A stretch of DNA of 64,000 nt from assembly GCA_013298595.1 (NCBI GenBank), contig JAAFIG010000021.1:16723-80722 (forward strand). The letters are read 5' to 3'. The DNA is from Deinococcales bacterium. GTDB taxonomy: Bacteria; Deinococcota; Deinococci; Deinococcales; JAAFIG01. The translations under genes and the position numbers were made by a program. This document shows positions 33,754 through 43,723 of this stretch, in pieces; position 1 is the first letter of the stretch; the number at the start of each line of letters is the position of its first letter. The notes beneath the pieces are model-generated. The model made no database searches, was not told where the DNA came from, and was given only the letters and a program-made list of their open reading frames with translations.

Positions 33754-34131
33754 ATGTCCATTGATTATTCAATTGCAGAAATTTCACAGCGAACAAAGCT
33801 AAGTGACCATACACTGCGTTACTACGAGCAAATAGGACTTATTGGACCTATTTTTCGCACAAAAGCGGGGTATCGTCGCTATCAGCAAAAAGACATTGAA
33901 GCCATTGAATTTGTTAAACATCTTCGGGCAACGGGGATGTCTGTTGCAGATATGACACGAATGGGTGAGTTGCGTGCTCAAGGTCTTCATACACAAGCAA
34001 CTCGGATGCAGATTCTTTTTAACCATCGCAACGCTGTGCGATTACAAATCAACGAATTAGAAGCTAACTTAATTGCAATAGAAGATAAATTAGCTTCACA
34101 TGGCTGGATCATTAATACAAAGGAATCATGA
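33754..34131 (+). CDS. MerR-family regulator
   Basis: 125 residues, a full MerR DNA-binding domain and coiled-coil with no effector domain: SIAEISQRTKLSDHTLRYYE, IGLIGPIFRTKAGYRRYQ, IEFVKHLRATGMSVADM. It lacks the metal-binding cysteines of MerR/ZntR, so it is of the aldehyde/oxidative-stress type (AdhR/NmlR-like). The stop overlaps the hydrolase start (ATGA). The pair lies in a 1.48-kb stretch with no CTCGAG, which suggests recent transfer. Confidence 0.87.
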   Translation: MSIDYSIAEISQRTKLSDHTLRYYEQIGLIGPIFRTKAGYRRYQQKDIEAIEFVKHLRATGMSVADMTRMGELRAQGLHTQATRMQILFNHRNAVRLQINELEANLIAIEDKLASHGWIINTKES

Positions 34132-35012
34132 CAATGAAAACACTAAAATCTTTCTTCAAAAGTGAAGCTGGCATCATTCATTACGAAATTCAGGGTGATG
34201 GTTTTCCTGTTTTAGTTGTACCAGGTGGTCCGGGTTCAAGTCATGGTAAGTTTCCCGAACTTGCTGCACATCATAAAGTTGTATATTTTGACCCACTTGG
34301 AACGGGTCAATCAGATCGTCTTGTTAACCAGCAGAGTTATACGGTGGAGCTATATGCAAAAACCATGTTGCAATTGCTCGATCACCTTGGTATTCAAACA
34401 ACGCATGTGCTAGGAGTGTCCTTTGGAGGTATTCCTGCGGCTGAGTTTGCTGCGTCTTATCCTGAGCGGGTCACATCATTGATTCTTTCCAATGCACAAG
34501 TAGATGCCCAAAGTTGGCAGTTGGGAAATATAGATGCCTTTAATCACCATATTCGTCATCAATACCCAGAAGTATGGGAAAAAATTATGAATCTCCGAGC
34601 GGCAGGAGTCTTATCAAATGACCCACGTTATCAAGACCTTTTAGCACTTCCCAATAAACAGATGTTGTGGGCTGGCGTTGACCCAATTGCACTTCCTCCA
34701 AGTGAGGAGGAAACATTTGATGAACACACGTATTTGGCATTTATTGGGAATGACCCTGAGTGGACAATCAATGGAACATTGTCTGGTCACACGGTTTTGG
34801 ATCGGCTTGCTCATTTGGGATTACCAACTTTGATTCTGACAGGTCGGCGCGATTTAATGTCTTCTCCTGCATTAGCAAAACGCATTGTAGATGCGTTATT
34901 GCCAAGCAAAACAACGCAAGTGATTTTTGAACGGTCTGCACATCGCCCTTGGGCTGAAGAACCAGATAGTTATTTTAATTTGCTATATACGTTTATGGAA
35001 CGCCTATCGTAA
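34128..35012 (+). CDS. Alpha/beta hydrolase (proline iminopeptidase-like)
   Basis: 294 residues. Oxyanion-hole region VVPGGPGSSHG, FDPLGTGQSDR, nucleophile elbow GVSFGG, aspartate in LILTGRRDLMSSP and histidine in ERSAHRPWAEE. The GGPG and the DPLGTGQS segment are those of proline iminopeptidase and related hydrolases. A MerR regulator is translationally coupled upstream and presumably controls it. CTCGAG-free like its partner. Physiological substrate unknown. Confidence 0.87.
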   Translation: MTMKTLKSFFKSEAGIIHYEIQGDGFPVLVVPGGPGSSHGKFPELAAHHKVVYFDPLGTGQSDRLVNQQSYTVELYAKTMLQLLDHLGIQTTHVLGVSFGGIPAAEFAASYPERVTSLILSNAQVDAQSWQLGNIDAFNHHIRHQYPEVWEKIMNLRAAGVLSNDPRYQDLLALPNKQMLWAGVDPIALPPSEEETFDEHTYLAFIGNDPEWTINGTLSGHTVLDRLAHLGLPTLILTGRRDLMSSPALAKRIVDALLPSKTTQVIFERSAHRPWAEEPDSYFNLLYTFMERLS

Positions 35013-35124
35013 AATAATTTTTACGACAGATTTGCCATAAACTTTGCTCGAGCAGAAAAGAAACTCACATTTGAAGGGTACACCAACTAATGTCAATATT
35101 CACTTTTCCTGAAATAAATTAATT

Positions 35125-36549
35125 CTAAGGCAGAATCTCGAGGGTACGGATTTTATTGAATCCTGTTTGGCTTTCCCAAACACCTTGATTAGCCAGTCGA
35201 ATCGCAAATTCACTTCTGTTTTTTAAGTTTGTTTCAGGGTCAAAAAGATGCAGAAGCACGTCGTACTGACCTGCTTCTAAGTTACTTGGTAGCGTTAAAG
35301 TCGTCTCGAGTTGCGTGGTCTGACCAGCTATCCAGAATCGTGGGTCAAGCAAACGATTTTCTGGGATGCCCCGCCCATCGGTAATGTTGAGGATATACGT
35401 TTTTTTGCCACGCAGAACCAGCGCCAATCCTCGAGGGTTAAAAGGCACAGCAAATCCTGTGTTTTTTAGACTGATTTTTAAACTGAGTTTTTCACTTGCT
35501 TTGATTGCATTGGGCATGGTGGTCTCGAGTAATTCAAAACGGTAGCCTAGTCGGCGTTTAATGTCTTCTAAACACCCTTCTTTTTGCCATCTGGCGTAGA
35601 CATCGATGTGGTAGCCACGGTTTAAGGCGGTGTATTTCATGCGTTGCAAATCGAGTAACGCGTTTTCACAACCAATAAAGGGTTGCGCTTCGGTGTTGGC
35701 ATTGCAAGTTTCGCCTCCTTGGGGTAAGAACCGATTGTCTGACTCGAGAAAGGCTTTGATGGATTCTCGAGCTTCAGCATTTTCTGGATACGTGCCCCAA
35801 TCGGTTTTGGAAGCTAAGAAACAATCGTTGTGAGCACCAACTCGAGCTTGGTCTGAACCCGTAAAGGCTTTTGTGGTATCTAACGGAGCTGTTCCAAAAA
35901 TTTGTTGTTTATGCTTTGGATAACGCAGTGCCAGCATTCTTGTTTTTGGTAGGATTTGCAGTATTCGTTGCACAATCTGGGTTGATGCGGCATTGACTCC
36001 ATTAGAACCAACCAGTTGATTGGTGGAGCTGTGCCATTCGCCCCATGCGCCAATAAAACCTGCTTCCATAAAATCCAGAATATCGGCATTATTCTTGAGT
36101 AACGGCTCGAGTTGATCGAGGTGCGAAAGTACGCGTTCTAACGAGGCATCAGGGTCTTTGTATGGGTACGACCCGCCTTCTGGGAAGTTGTACGTGAAAC
36201 GCGGAATGATTTTCAGACCTGCATCTCTGACTTTGGTAAATTCGGTATTCAAAAAAGCCAACGCTTCTGGGCTAATGGCGGTTTCGAGGAATTCATCGAG
36301 CATGATGTACAAACGCAGGGTCGAAACACCTTCGGCTCGAGCTTGACGCAACGAATTGGTGTTTAGTGGGTTTAATTTTGTTCCACGATCCATCAAACCT
36401 TCTTGTTGATAAAATCCGCGTTCTGGGTTGGCAAAATTTTCCAAACTTGGTTGGTATGTCTGGGTGCGGAGAACAGGAGCAGATGTGGGCGCAGCCGAGG
36501 CACAAGCGCAAATAACGCCGAGTAACAAGAAAAGTTGGTGCTTTTTCAT
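35125..36549 (-). CDS. Secreted DUF4874/DUF4832 protein
   Basis: 474 residues with an N-terminal signal peptide (LLLGVICACASAAPT). DUF4874 lies first (NPERGFYQQEGLMDR, LRLYIMLDEFLE, RFTYNFPE), in the manner of a TIM-barrel glycosidase-like domain with FMEAGFIGAWGEWHSS. The C-terminal DUF4832 runs from about residue 230 (LALRYPKHKQQ, HNDCFLASKTDWGTY). Such proteins are probable extracellular carbohydrate-active enzymes, although no activity is proven. CATAAT/TAATCT lies just before the ATG. Confidence 0.87.
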   Translation of the reverse strand: MKKHQLFLLLGVICACASAAPTSAPVLRTQTYQPSLENFANPERGFYQQEGLMDRGTKLNPLNTNSLRQARAEGVSTLRLYIMLDEFLETAISPEALAFLNTEFTKVRDAGLKIIPRFTYNFPEGGSYPYKDPDASLERVLSHLDQLEPLLKNNADILDFMEAGFIGAWGEWHSSTNQLVGSNGVNAASTQIVQRILQILPKTRMLALRYPKHKQQIFGTAPLDTTKAFTGSDQARVGAHNDCFLASKTDWGTYPENAEARESIKAFLESDNRFLPQGGETCNANTEAQPFIGCENALLDLQRMKYTALNRGYHIDVYARWQKEGCLEDIKRRLGYRFELLETTMPNAIKASEKLSLKISLKNTGFAVPFNPRGLALVLRGKKTYILNITDGRGIPENRLLDPRFWIAGQTTQLETTLTLPSNLEAGQYDVLLHLFDPETNLKNRSEFAIRLANQGVWESQTGFNKIRTLEILP

Positions 36550-36660
36550 GACTCAAGATTATGCGGTTCAATTCCCAATGGTATGAGTCACCTGTGAAGT
36601 ATTTTACGAACGAATTTTCTCGAGTTGAAATTCCGATTCGCTCGGCTAGAAACCAATAGT

Positions 36661-36787
36661 ATTTGTAATTCAATTAAAACAGGTTTTGTATCAACTTCAA
36701 GTCATATTGACCAAAGGAAGTTTGCTTATGGTTTTTCTTACCTTGATCGGTTTGCTCATTCTACATTTGTATGGTTATAGATTATAA
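36661..36787 (+). pseudogene. Remnant of a kelch-type gene: duplicated leader and signal peptide
   Basis: Bases 36665-36694 (TTGTAATTCAATTAAAACAG, then GTTTTGTAT) match the region upstream of the kelch gene near 37920 almost exactly. An ATG at 36728 then encodes MVFLTLIGLLI before stopping after 19 codons at 36787, while the kelch protein starts MVFLKALIGLLI. It therefore looks like the 5' end of a paralogue that lost the rest, or a duplicated leader. Confidence 0.6.
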
Positions 36788-36819
36788 GTACCATTGTTTA
36801 GGTTACTAATCTAACAACA

Positions 36820-36851
36820 CCTCGAGCCTCAGCTTTTGCTCGAGGGTTTTA
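36820..36851 (+). terminator. Terminator with CTCGAG stem
   Basis: CCTCGAGC (36820-36827) pairs with GCTCGAGG (36838-36845), followed by GTTTTATTT. It ends the remnant at 36661-36787. The rest of 36550-37138 holds no other gene that I can support. Confidence 0.65.
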
Positions 36852-37138
36852 TTTCAGCTTGAACTTGGGCAGCAGACGGTACATTAGATTTGTACCAGCC
36901 ATCACAGGTATGCAGTTCTACACCACATTTTGGGTTTAGACTTCAATCGTGAAAATAAGCAATTTTTCGTTATAGACAACCATTACACTTTGACCATGAA
37001 CCCACCAAGTCACTGGCTCACGCGATCAGCATACATAATACTTGTTCCTAATTCAAAGCGTATTTTGGCATTGCAAACACCAGTAAATTGTGCTGCGAGT
37101 AACTTATACCTCGAGTTCAGCAATCAAAGGGGACACTA

Positions 37139-37747
37139 ATGCTCAAAGGTATACCTTGGTTGGTGATGACGGTGCTTGCACTGGTAGTTGCTGGTTATGC
37201 CATTGCCATCCTGTTCGCAGCAGAACTCAGACCCGCGCTCATTAAAATTCTTTTCAATGAAGTCCCTATTGTTGCTGTCGCACATTTTGCTGGCGGAGCG
37301 ATTGCTTTAGCAGTTGGCGCTTTCGGATTTAACACTACGCTTCGCCATCGTTTTCTCGGAGTCCATCGGTGGCTTGGTCGGTTGTATGTCATGGCGGTTA
37401 TTGTTGGCGGCATTGCATCTTTCTTGCTGGCATTACGTGCCAATGGTGGACTTATCGCGCAATGGGGATTTGGCGTGCCTGCGGTGTGTTGGCTTGGCAG
37501 CACGCTTAGTGCTTACTTCCAGATTCGAGGCGGCAATCTGAACGCACATCAAAACTGGATGATGCGTAGTTATGCGCTTACGTTATCAGCTGTCACGCTA
37601 CGTATATATTTGCCTGCCAGTCAGATGCTAGGAATACCAATTGTGACAGCATTACCAGTAATTGCTTGGCTCGCTTGGGTTCCCAACCTTTTAATTGTCG
37701 AGTTGTTGATATGGTTTCGACGCTCTCGAACACCCATTGTTGCTTAA
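37139..37747 (+). CDS. DUF2306 membrane protein
   Basis: 202 residues with seven or so helices. The DUF2306 signature is clear: HFAGGAIALAVGAFGF, LRHRFLGVHRWLGRLYV and NLNAHQNWMMRSYALTLSAVTLR. These proteins are predicted membrane proteins of unknown function. AAAGGGG precedes the ATG. The gene lies in a 980-bp stretch with no CTCGAG, between two copies of the kelch leader sequence, so it may be an insertion. Confidence 0.85.
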   Translation: MLKGIPWLVMTVLALVVAGYAIAILFAAELRPALIKILFNEVPIVAVAHFAGGAIALAVGAFGFNTTLRHRFLGVHRWLGRLYVMAVIVGGIASFLLALRANGGLIAQWGFGVPAVCWLGSTLSAYFQIRGGNLNAHQNWMMRSYALTLSAVTLRIYLPASQMLGIPIVTALPVIAWLAWVPNLLIVELLIWFRRSRTPIVA

Positions 37748-37984
37748 CTGCCCATACAACCAGAGGGAAATCCCAGAAACTTGGACAGGTACGGTCATTC
37801 TCAAGGCTTGTATGTTTCCAGAGTCAATTTCAAAGTAATCCGAAATTTGTGCATCCCAAGTAGTGCCCACCACGAGCCTTCTTTGCCATTTTGTGCTAAA
37901 TCTTAGACAACTTACTTGTAATTCAATTGAAACAGGTTTTGCATAGACTTCTTTTACGTCCGCATGGAAAGAAGGAGGGTTTCT

Positions 37985-39088
37985 ATGGTTTTTCTAAAAG
38001 CCCTAATTGGTTTACTGATCCCAATAACTGCCCTTGCGTCTTTACACTCAGTAAACACTGAACGTATTTTGCCTGCCGCTCATCTAACAATTCCTCGAGC
38101 AGCCCATTCAGCTACTAAGTTACCGAATGGAAAAGTTCTGATTGCAGGTGGTTGTGTTGCCGATGGCTGTGAACGTGAAGTCACCAATACCGCAGAAGTT
38201 TTTGACTCAACGAGCGGTGTGTTTTCTCGAGTAGGCAATATGACGACAGCTCGAGTTGGGCATCAAGCTATTTTGTTAAAGACAGGTTTAGTCTTGATTG
38301 TTGGTGGTTGGACTGGGCAGAACACCACTGCCAAAGCCGAATTATTTGATTTTAAGACAGGGCAGTTCACCTTTGTTGGCAATATGCTCCAAGAGCGGGA
38401 TGGTTTTACAGCGACACGCCTTCAGGATGGACGTATTTTGATTGCTGGTGGGTATCGTGGGGCGATTCAAAGACTGATAGATGCAGAAATTTTTGACCCA
38501 ACAACCAATCAGTTTATGCGTGTTGGTAATATGAATTCACCTCGAATGGCGCATAGCGCAGCTTTACTTTCGGATGGACGGGTTTTAATTGTTGGTGGTT
38601 CGCAAGCTAAAGGTCGTGTTGTTGCTAGTGCCGAAATTTTTGACCCAACCGATAATTTGTTTTCAATCGTTTCCAATATGAATGTTCCACAGCATAAACA
38701 AGCGGCTGTTAGCCTTGAAGATACTCGAGTCCTGATTGTAGGTGGCGCAAATTCTAATGATTTTACGGGGCAGTATACGACAACAGAAATTTTTGATACT
38801 AAAACATATCGGTTTACCTCGAGTGGTAACATGAATGTGGCTCGTTTCAAAATTTCGGATAGTGTAGTTCAACTCCAAAATGGTCAAGTGTTGATTGCAG
38901 GCAGTGACCGCCAAGCTGAGGTTTTTGACCCTGATACCAATACATTTCGTCTGGTTCAAGGCGAATTTGATGCTGAACGGGCTTATATGACAGCAACGCG
39001 TTTAGACGATGGAAGTGTGTTGATTGTAGGAGGTTACGACTCAAGTATCCGTGTGACTGATCGTACTTGGTTGTATACCACGAAGTAA
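37985..39088 (+). CDS. Secreted kelch-repeat beta-propeller protein
   Basis: 367 residues from ATG 37985, which follows AAGGAGG. Signal peptide FLKALIGLLIPITALAS. The mature chain has six to seven kelch blades, each ending in a strand of the form L.(D/N)G.VLI.GG: LPNGKVLIAGG, LKTGLVLIVGG, LQDGRILIAGG, LSDGRVLIVGG, LEDTRVLIVGG, LQNGQVLIAG, LDDGSVLIVGG. The sandwiched A.(E/V)F(D) strands alternate. Such extracellular propellers bind proteins or glycans. A truncated relative of its 5' end is at 36661. Confidence 0.87.
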   Translation: MVFLKALIGLLIPITALASLHSVNTERILPAAHLTIPRAAHSATKLPNGKVLIAGGCVADGCEREVTNTAEVFDSTSGVFSRVGNMTTARVGHQAILLKTGLVLIVGGWTGQNTTAKAELFDFKTGQFTFVGNMLQERDGFTATRLQDGRILIAGGYRGAIQRLIDAEIFDPTTNQFMRVGNMNSPRMAHSAALLSDGRVLIVGGSQAKGRVVASAEIFDPTDNLFSIVSNMNVPQHKQAAVSLEDTRVLIVGGANSNDFTGQYTTTEIFDTKTYRFTSSGNMNVARFKISDSVVQLQNGQVLIAGSDRQAEVFDPDTNTFRLVQGEFDAERAYMTATRLDDGSVLIVGGYDSSIRVTDRTWLYTTK

Positions 39089-39150
39089 TCGACTAAAATC
39101 TCAATGAAAACGCTACAAGCTTCTAGCAATAGCCTTTGCTCGAGGTAACA

Positions 39151-39180
39151 AAAAAGGGGGAGCCTTGGCTTCCCCTTTTT
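39151..39180. terminator. Bidirectional terminator between kelch gene and ilvC
   Basis: AAAAAGGGGGAGCC (39151-39164) and GGCTTCCCCTTTTT (39167-39180) pair with one mismatch. T-runs occur on both sides, so it serves both convergent genes. Confidence 0.85.
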
Positions 39181-39190
39181 CTCGAGTTTG

Positions 39191-40261
<1,071 letters not shown>

Positions 40262-40263
40262 TC

Positions 40264-40291
40264 AGTGTACCAGATGGACACATGGGTTCAA
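40264..40291 (-). promoter_or_regulatory. Possible ilvC promoter
   Basis: On the minus strand TTGAAC (40291-40286), a 16-bp spacer and TACACT (40269-40264), followed by an approximately 60-nt leader. No attenuator or T-box fold was seen. The rest of 40292-40520 holds no gene. Confidence 0.4.
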
Positions 40292-40534
40292 TGTACCAAG
40301 ATTTAGGCTATTTTTGGGAATTTTTGCCCCGTTTTGAGTCAATTTAACAAATTTTTGCTTGGCGGAGTCTTTCAGTATTGATTAAAATGAAACTACTCTA
40401 CCCTCGAGCTATTCATCCTAAACTCGGGCTTAGATACTACATTTAGTACCTCTAAAAGTTTTCTTTTGATACTTACCCCACAGCTTTTCTTAAAGCCAAA
40501 TCGGTTTTTTAGTTTTTGCAGGTAAACTAAACAA

Positions 40535-41713
40535 ATGCGTTTACCTATTTCGGCTGTTGTACCAGATTACGCTGGTGGCAGCATTGTTAATCTTAGCTCG
40601 AGTTTTGCTGGTCATTTTGGTGTGCAAGCTTTAGCTGCGCCACTTGCAACAGCTTTACCTTTAGATGATGTTGAAACCATTGTTTTATTTGTGGTGGATG
40701 GTTTAGGGCAATGGCAACTCGAGAAGCATCTGGCAGACCATGATATGCCTACAGTGCGGGGTTTACTCGAGGAAAGCCAAGTAGGTACTTTGACCAGTGT
40801 TTTTCCGAGTACCACTATGGCAGCCATTACGGGTTTGCATATGGCAGCTACGCCTGCTCAGACTGGATGGCTTGGTTATTTGATGTGGCTTGAAGAAGTT
40901 CAAGCTGTCACAGAGATGATTGGGCAAGTTGATGTGGCAAAGCAACAAAAACTCGAGTCTCCACATTTTCTTAAACACACCGAAGGTATGTACGCGCAAC
41001 TCGAGCGGGTTGGGGTGAGTGCGTATTCGGTTGCTCCTACCGAGTACAGAGGAACATGGTTAAACGAGTGGTATTGGCAGGGGGCAATGCAGTACGGGTA
41101 TGTTACAGCCAATACTTGTGCCAGTGTTGGGCAAGTGGCATTGCAACTCGAGGGTAAAAAAATCGTTGTTGTGTATTGGGCAGATTACGATTCGGTTTGT
41201 CATAAGCACGGACCTTCAAGCCGAGCAGCTTCGGATGAAGTCAGCGCTGTGGATCATGCTTTGCAGCGTTTTATCAAGCATATTCCCAAGGATGGTAAAA
41301 CACTTTTTGCGTTAACTGCCGATCATGGGCAAATAGATTTACTCGAGAAAAAAGCCATTTACCTCGAGCAAAACCAAGAGTTCATGCAGTGCTTACGCAG
41401 TCCACCTTCGGGTGACCGGGTCTGCCGTAATTTGCGGGTGCATCCCGAGAAAATTACTTTAGCCCGAGAAATTCTTGAGGTACATTCGGATACCATTTTG
41501 GCTTCTGAGGCTTGGGAGGCAGGTTTATTTGGTGGTTTGCCCGACAAAGAAACCTTTCGTCAGCGGGTTGGCGATATCATTGCTTTTCCTCGAGATGGTG
41601 CACAATTGTTGTTTACTTTTCCGAATAAACAACCAAGCCGTCCTCATCGGGGTTCGCATGGGGCGCTCTCGAGTGAAGAAATGGTTGTGCCTTTAATTGT
41701 CACACGGTTTTGA
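40535..41713 (+). CDS. Alkaline phosphatase-superfamily phosphodiesterase
   Basis: 392 residues of the type I phosphodiesterase/nucleotide pyrophosphatase fold. Metal ligands: VVDGLG at the first strand, the threonine nucleophile in SVFPSTTMAAITGL, then YWADYDSVCHKHGP, ALTADHGQIDL and a late GSHGALSSEE. Cytoplasmic as written, with no signal peptide. Substrate unknown: nucleotides or phosphodiester head groups are possible. TAAACT lies six bases before the ATG, consistent with a leaderless mRNA. Confidence 0.87.
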   Translation: MRLPISAVVPDYAGGSIVNLSSSFAGHFGVQALAAPLATALPLDDVETIVLFVVDGLGQWQLEKHLADHDMPTVRGLLEESQVGTLTSVFPSTTMAAITGLHMAATPAQTGWLGYLMWLEEVQAVTEMIGQVDVAKQQKLESPHFLKHTEGMYAQLERVGVSAYSVAPTEYRGTWLNEWYWQGAMQYGYVTANTCASVGQVALQLEGKKIVVVYWADYDSVCHKHGPSSRAASDEVSAVDHALQRFIKHIPKDGKTLFALTADHGQIDLLEKKAIYLEQNQEFMQCLRSPPSGDRVCRNLRVHPEKITLAREILEVHSDTILASEAWEAGLFGGLPDKETFRQRVGDIIAFPRDGAQLLFTFPNKQPSRPHRGSHGALSSEEMVVPLIVTRF

Positions 41714-41756
41714 ACCTCGAGCTGCCAAAGAGCGTACACTGTATCAAGGAGACATC

Positions 41757-42173
41757 ATGACGAAGTATGTTCTAGCAATTGTTTTAGCTGGTATGGGTTT
41801 TGTTTTTGCGGCTGGTTTAAAAGGCTTACCCAGTACTTTGGGGGGGTTTGAAAAATGGGCTGTGGTAGCTAAAAACTTGGATACTGGTGGACCTCATAGT
41901 GGTTTAAGTAAACAAGTTTTTGCTAATAAAATAGCAGCAGCCGCTTGGAAGAAAACAGGTAAATTACCTGTCGGTAGTATTGTTGTTAAAACCAGTGGCA
42001 AAATCTCGAGTCCTGGATTTGTGGCTGTGATGTATAAAAGAAGTTCAGGTTGGTACTACGAAGAGTACTTTGCCAAAAATGGTTCGTATAGCATTGGTGC
42101 GGGCGGAGCAAATGGGCAAGCATTGTGTAAAGATTGCCATGCTGGTGGTAAAGACGAATTATTTACTCGTTAA
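41757..42173 (+). CDS. Periplasmic cytochrome P460-like c-type haem protein
   Basis: 138 residues from ATG 41757, preceded by AAGGAG. A signal peptide (YVLAIVLAGMGFVFAAG) precedes a domain with GFVAVMYKRSSGWYYEEYF and a C-terminal CxxCH haem site (C124-KD-C127-H128). The GPHSGLSKQVFAN start and the C-terminal haem site fit the cytochrome P460/c' beta family, whose members bind or oxidise NO and hydroxylamine. That the haem lysine cross-link is present cannot be judged. Confidence 0.78.
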   Translation: MTKYVLAIVLAGMGFVFAAGLKGLPSTLGGFEKWAVVAKNLDTGGPHSGLSKQVFANKIAAAAWKKTGKLPVGSIVVKTSGKISSPGFVAVMYKRSSGWYYEEYFAKNGSYSIGAGGANGQALCKDCHAGGKDELFTR

Positions 42174-42185
42174 GTTTTTTTTAGT

Positions 42186-42217
42186 AACGCGACAGATCAG
42201 TTGATCTGTCGCGTTTT
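42186..42217 (+). terminator. Terminator after the cytochrome gene
   Basis: Perfect 14-bp inverted repeat AACGCGACAGATCA/TGATCTGTCGCGTT followed by TT; an additional T-run follows the stop codon upstream. Confidence 0.85.
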
Positions 42218-42405
42218 ACTGTCACTAAGCCATTTACTCAAGGGTGAACTACGCCGCTCGGCAGATGATTTTGTCCTGACAAAAGCGCACAATAGTAACC
42301 ACGAAAGGAGGCGAGTTTGAAAACCTTCAACCCGCCGCACTTGAGATAGCAAAACCCAAAGCTACACGAGTGCGAAACCCCAGATTCCAAATTTAGGAGT
42401 ACACC

Positions 42406-42564
42406 ATGAATTACCAACTTGCTCTGCACCTTGGTCAGGAACGCCTCGAGTCTCTTCGTCACGAAGCCAGTTTAATGCGACAAATCAAAGCCTTGCTTGC
42501 TCCACGTCCAATGAAACGCAATCAGTCTTTGCAGCAATTTGAACAACGCCGTGTTTCTACTTAA
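42406..42564 (+). CDS. 52-residue small protein
   Basis: An ATG at 42406 with AGGAG eight bases upstream opens a 52-codon frame. The product is basic and helical: LALHLGQERLESLRHEASLM, then RQIKALLAPRPMKRNQSLQQ, ending FEQRRVST. A clear terminator follows, so it is a discrete transcription unit. The 230 bp before it contain another good ribosome site (AAAGGAGG at 42304-42311) before a TTG that opens only ten codons. I recognise no family. It contains one CTCGAG. Confidence 0.6.
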   Translation: MNYQLALHLGQERLESLRHEASLMRQIKALLAPRPMKRNQSLQQFEQRRVST

Positions 42565-42588
42565 AATTTCTTCTACTTTCTCCTCCTA

Positions 42589-42620
42589 CCCTGCTTGTTT
42601 CATGCCAAGCAGGGAAATTT
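42589..42620 (+). terminator. Terminator after the 52-residue gene
   Basis: CCCTGCTTG (42589-42597) pairs with CAAGCAGGG (42606-42614), followed by AAATTTTTG. Confidence 0.8.
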
Positions 42621-42715
42621 TTGTTTCACTTCCAAAACAACTGGTTTTGCCTGTCTTGGCTATTAGGTTATCGTCAATACTCGAATTCTGCTAAGAACTC
42701 CATAAACTAGCTCCC

Positions 42716-43600
42716 ATGCCTTGGCTCGAGAACCGTTCAATTTCGGCAACAGCGACAACGGCATTCGATGCGTTTTTGCATGATTTCAATGCAAAGCTAT
42801 CGGATGCAAGTACAAATCGCGCTGAATTATGTCGTGAATTACTCGCCGAGTTCTTGTATGCCAGTTCGTATGCCGATCTCGAGGCTCGTTTGCCTTTGGT
42901 GGCTTTGAATCTCGATCCGAACAATGTTTTACTCGAGGCAGAGCATTATCAGCCGCTGGATCACACTAAATTTGCTCGAGTCAAACCGCTTTTATGGCTT
43001 TGGTATAATTTTGACACTAGCCCAGCCGCCCAGAATTTAGCCTTTGGTATTGCGTTTCGCCGAGTTTTAGCTCAGCATATTTTTGCCCACTGTGGACAGA
43101 ACATTAAAATTTTTCCTGGCGTGCAGTTTAGTGTTGGCTATAATGTCTCGGCTGGTGATGATGTGGTGATTCATCGCAATGTGCTGATTGATGATATTGG
43201 TGGCGTAACGCTGCATAATCATGTTTCAATTTCCGACTATGCCAATATTTACAGCCATACCCACAGCCCACTCGAGCCTAATGATGTAACTTTAAAGCAT
43301 ACAACCATTGGGGCTGGAGTCAGAATTACCTACCATGCCACAGTCTTAGCAGGTAGCACCATTTCCGATGACAGTATCGTTGGCACCATGAGTATTGTGA
43401 CTAAGGATATCGAACCGCATGTGATTGCTTATGGTATTCCAGCTAAACCCATGCGTGAAAAGTTGCGTCCGCCAATGCCAATTGTGGTTGACTCAAGGGT
43501 TTTTGTGCACCCAGAAGACCGTCAGGGCAATCCAGATTACCCAACGGCAGGAACAAATAATGCCACGAAAGCATTAAAAACCCTCAGTATTAGCCGTTAA
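42716..43600 (+). CDS. Hexapeptide-repeat acyltransferase
   Basis: 294 residues. The N-terminal 110 residues are helical. From about 135 the left-handed beta-helix begins: IKIFPGVQFSVGYNVSAGDDVVIH, then ISDYANIYSHTHSP, TTIGAGVRITYHATVLAGSTI and VGTMSIVTKDIEPHVIAYGIPAK. The HTHS histidine is the usual catalytic one for O-acetyltransferases. Acceptor unknown (sugar or serine). TAAACT lies seven bases before the ATG. Confidence 0.85.
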   Translation: MPWLENRSISATATTAFDAFLHDFNAKLSDASTNRAELCRELLAEFLYASSYADLEARLPLVALNLDPNNVLLEAEHYQPLDHTKFARVKPLLWLWYNFDTSPAAQNLAFGIAFRRVLAQHIFAHCGQNIKIFPGVQFSVGYNVSAGDDVVIHRNVLIDDIGGVTLHNHVSISDYANIYSHTHSPLEPNDVTLKHTTIGAGVRITYHATVLAGSTISDDSIVGTMSIVTKDIEPHVIAYGIPAKPMREKLRPPMPIVVDSRVFVHPEDRQGNPDYPTAGTNNATKALKTLSISR

Positions 43601-43666
43601 CAAACAGTTTATTTTGGGGCGGGGTTCCGTTTTGCCGTTTTCTCGAGTAGACTCTTTTCATGAGGT

Positions 43667-43723
43667 CACTGCGGTTAAGCGCTGGATTTAGTGGCACAAG
43701 CGGCTCTACCGATCCGCCTTGTG
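43667..43723 (+). other. Structured leader upstream of the aminotransferase
   Basis: CACAAG-CGG (43695-43703) pairs with CCGCCTTGTG (43714-43723), with one bulge. It is preceded by CACT...AGTG (43667-43693) enclosing GCG/CGC. No riboswitch class could be recognised. The TTTTTAGCTCGAGCTAA region near 43760-43777 lies between this and the start codon. Confidence 0.35.

Noticed and set aside
33602-33814. Longer frame upstream of the antitoxin-like ATG
   Set aside because: The added residues are irregular, overlap the opposite MerR gene and lack a start signal; the known family begins at the inner ATG.
37691-37873. Minus-strand frame with protein-like sequence (TTWDAQISDYFEIDSG)
   Set aside because: Composition is plausible, but no start signal, no upstream continuation and overlap with the DUF2306 gene; at most a remnant.
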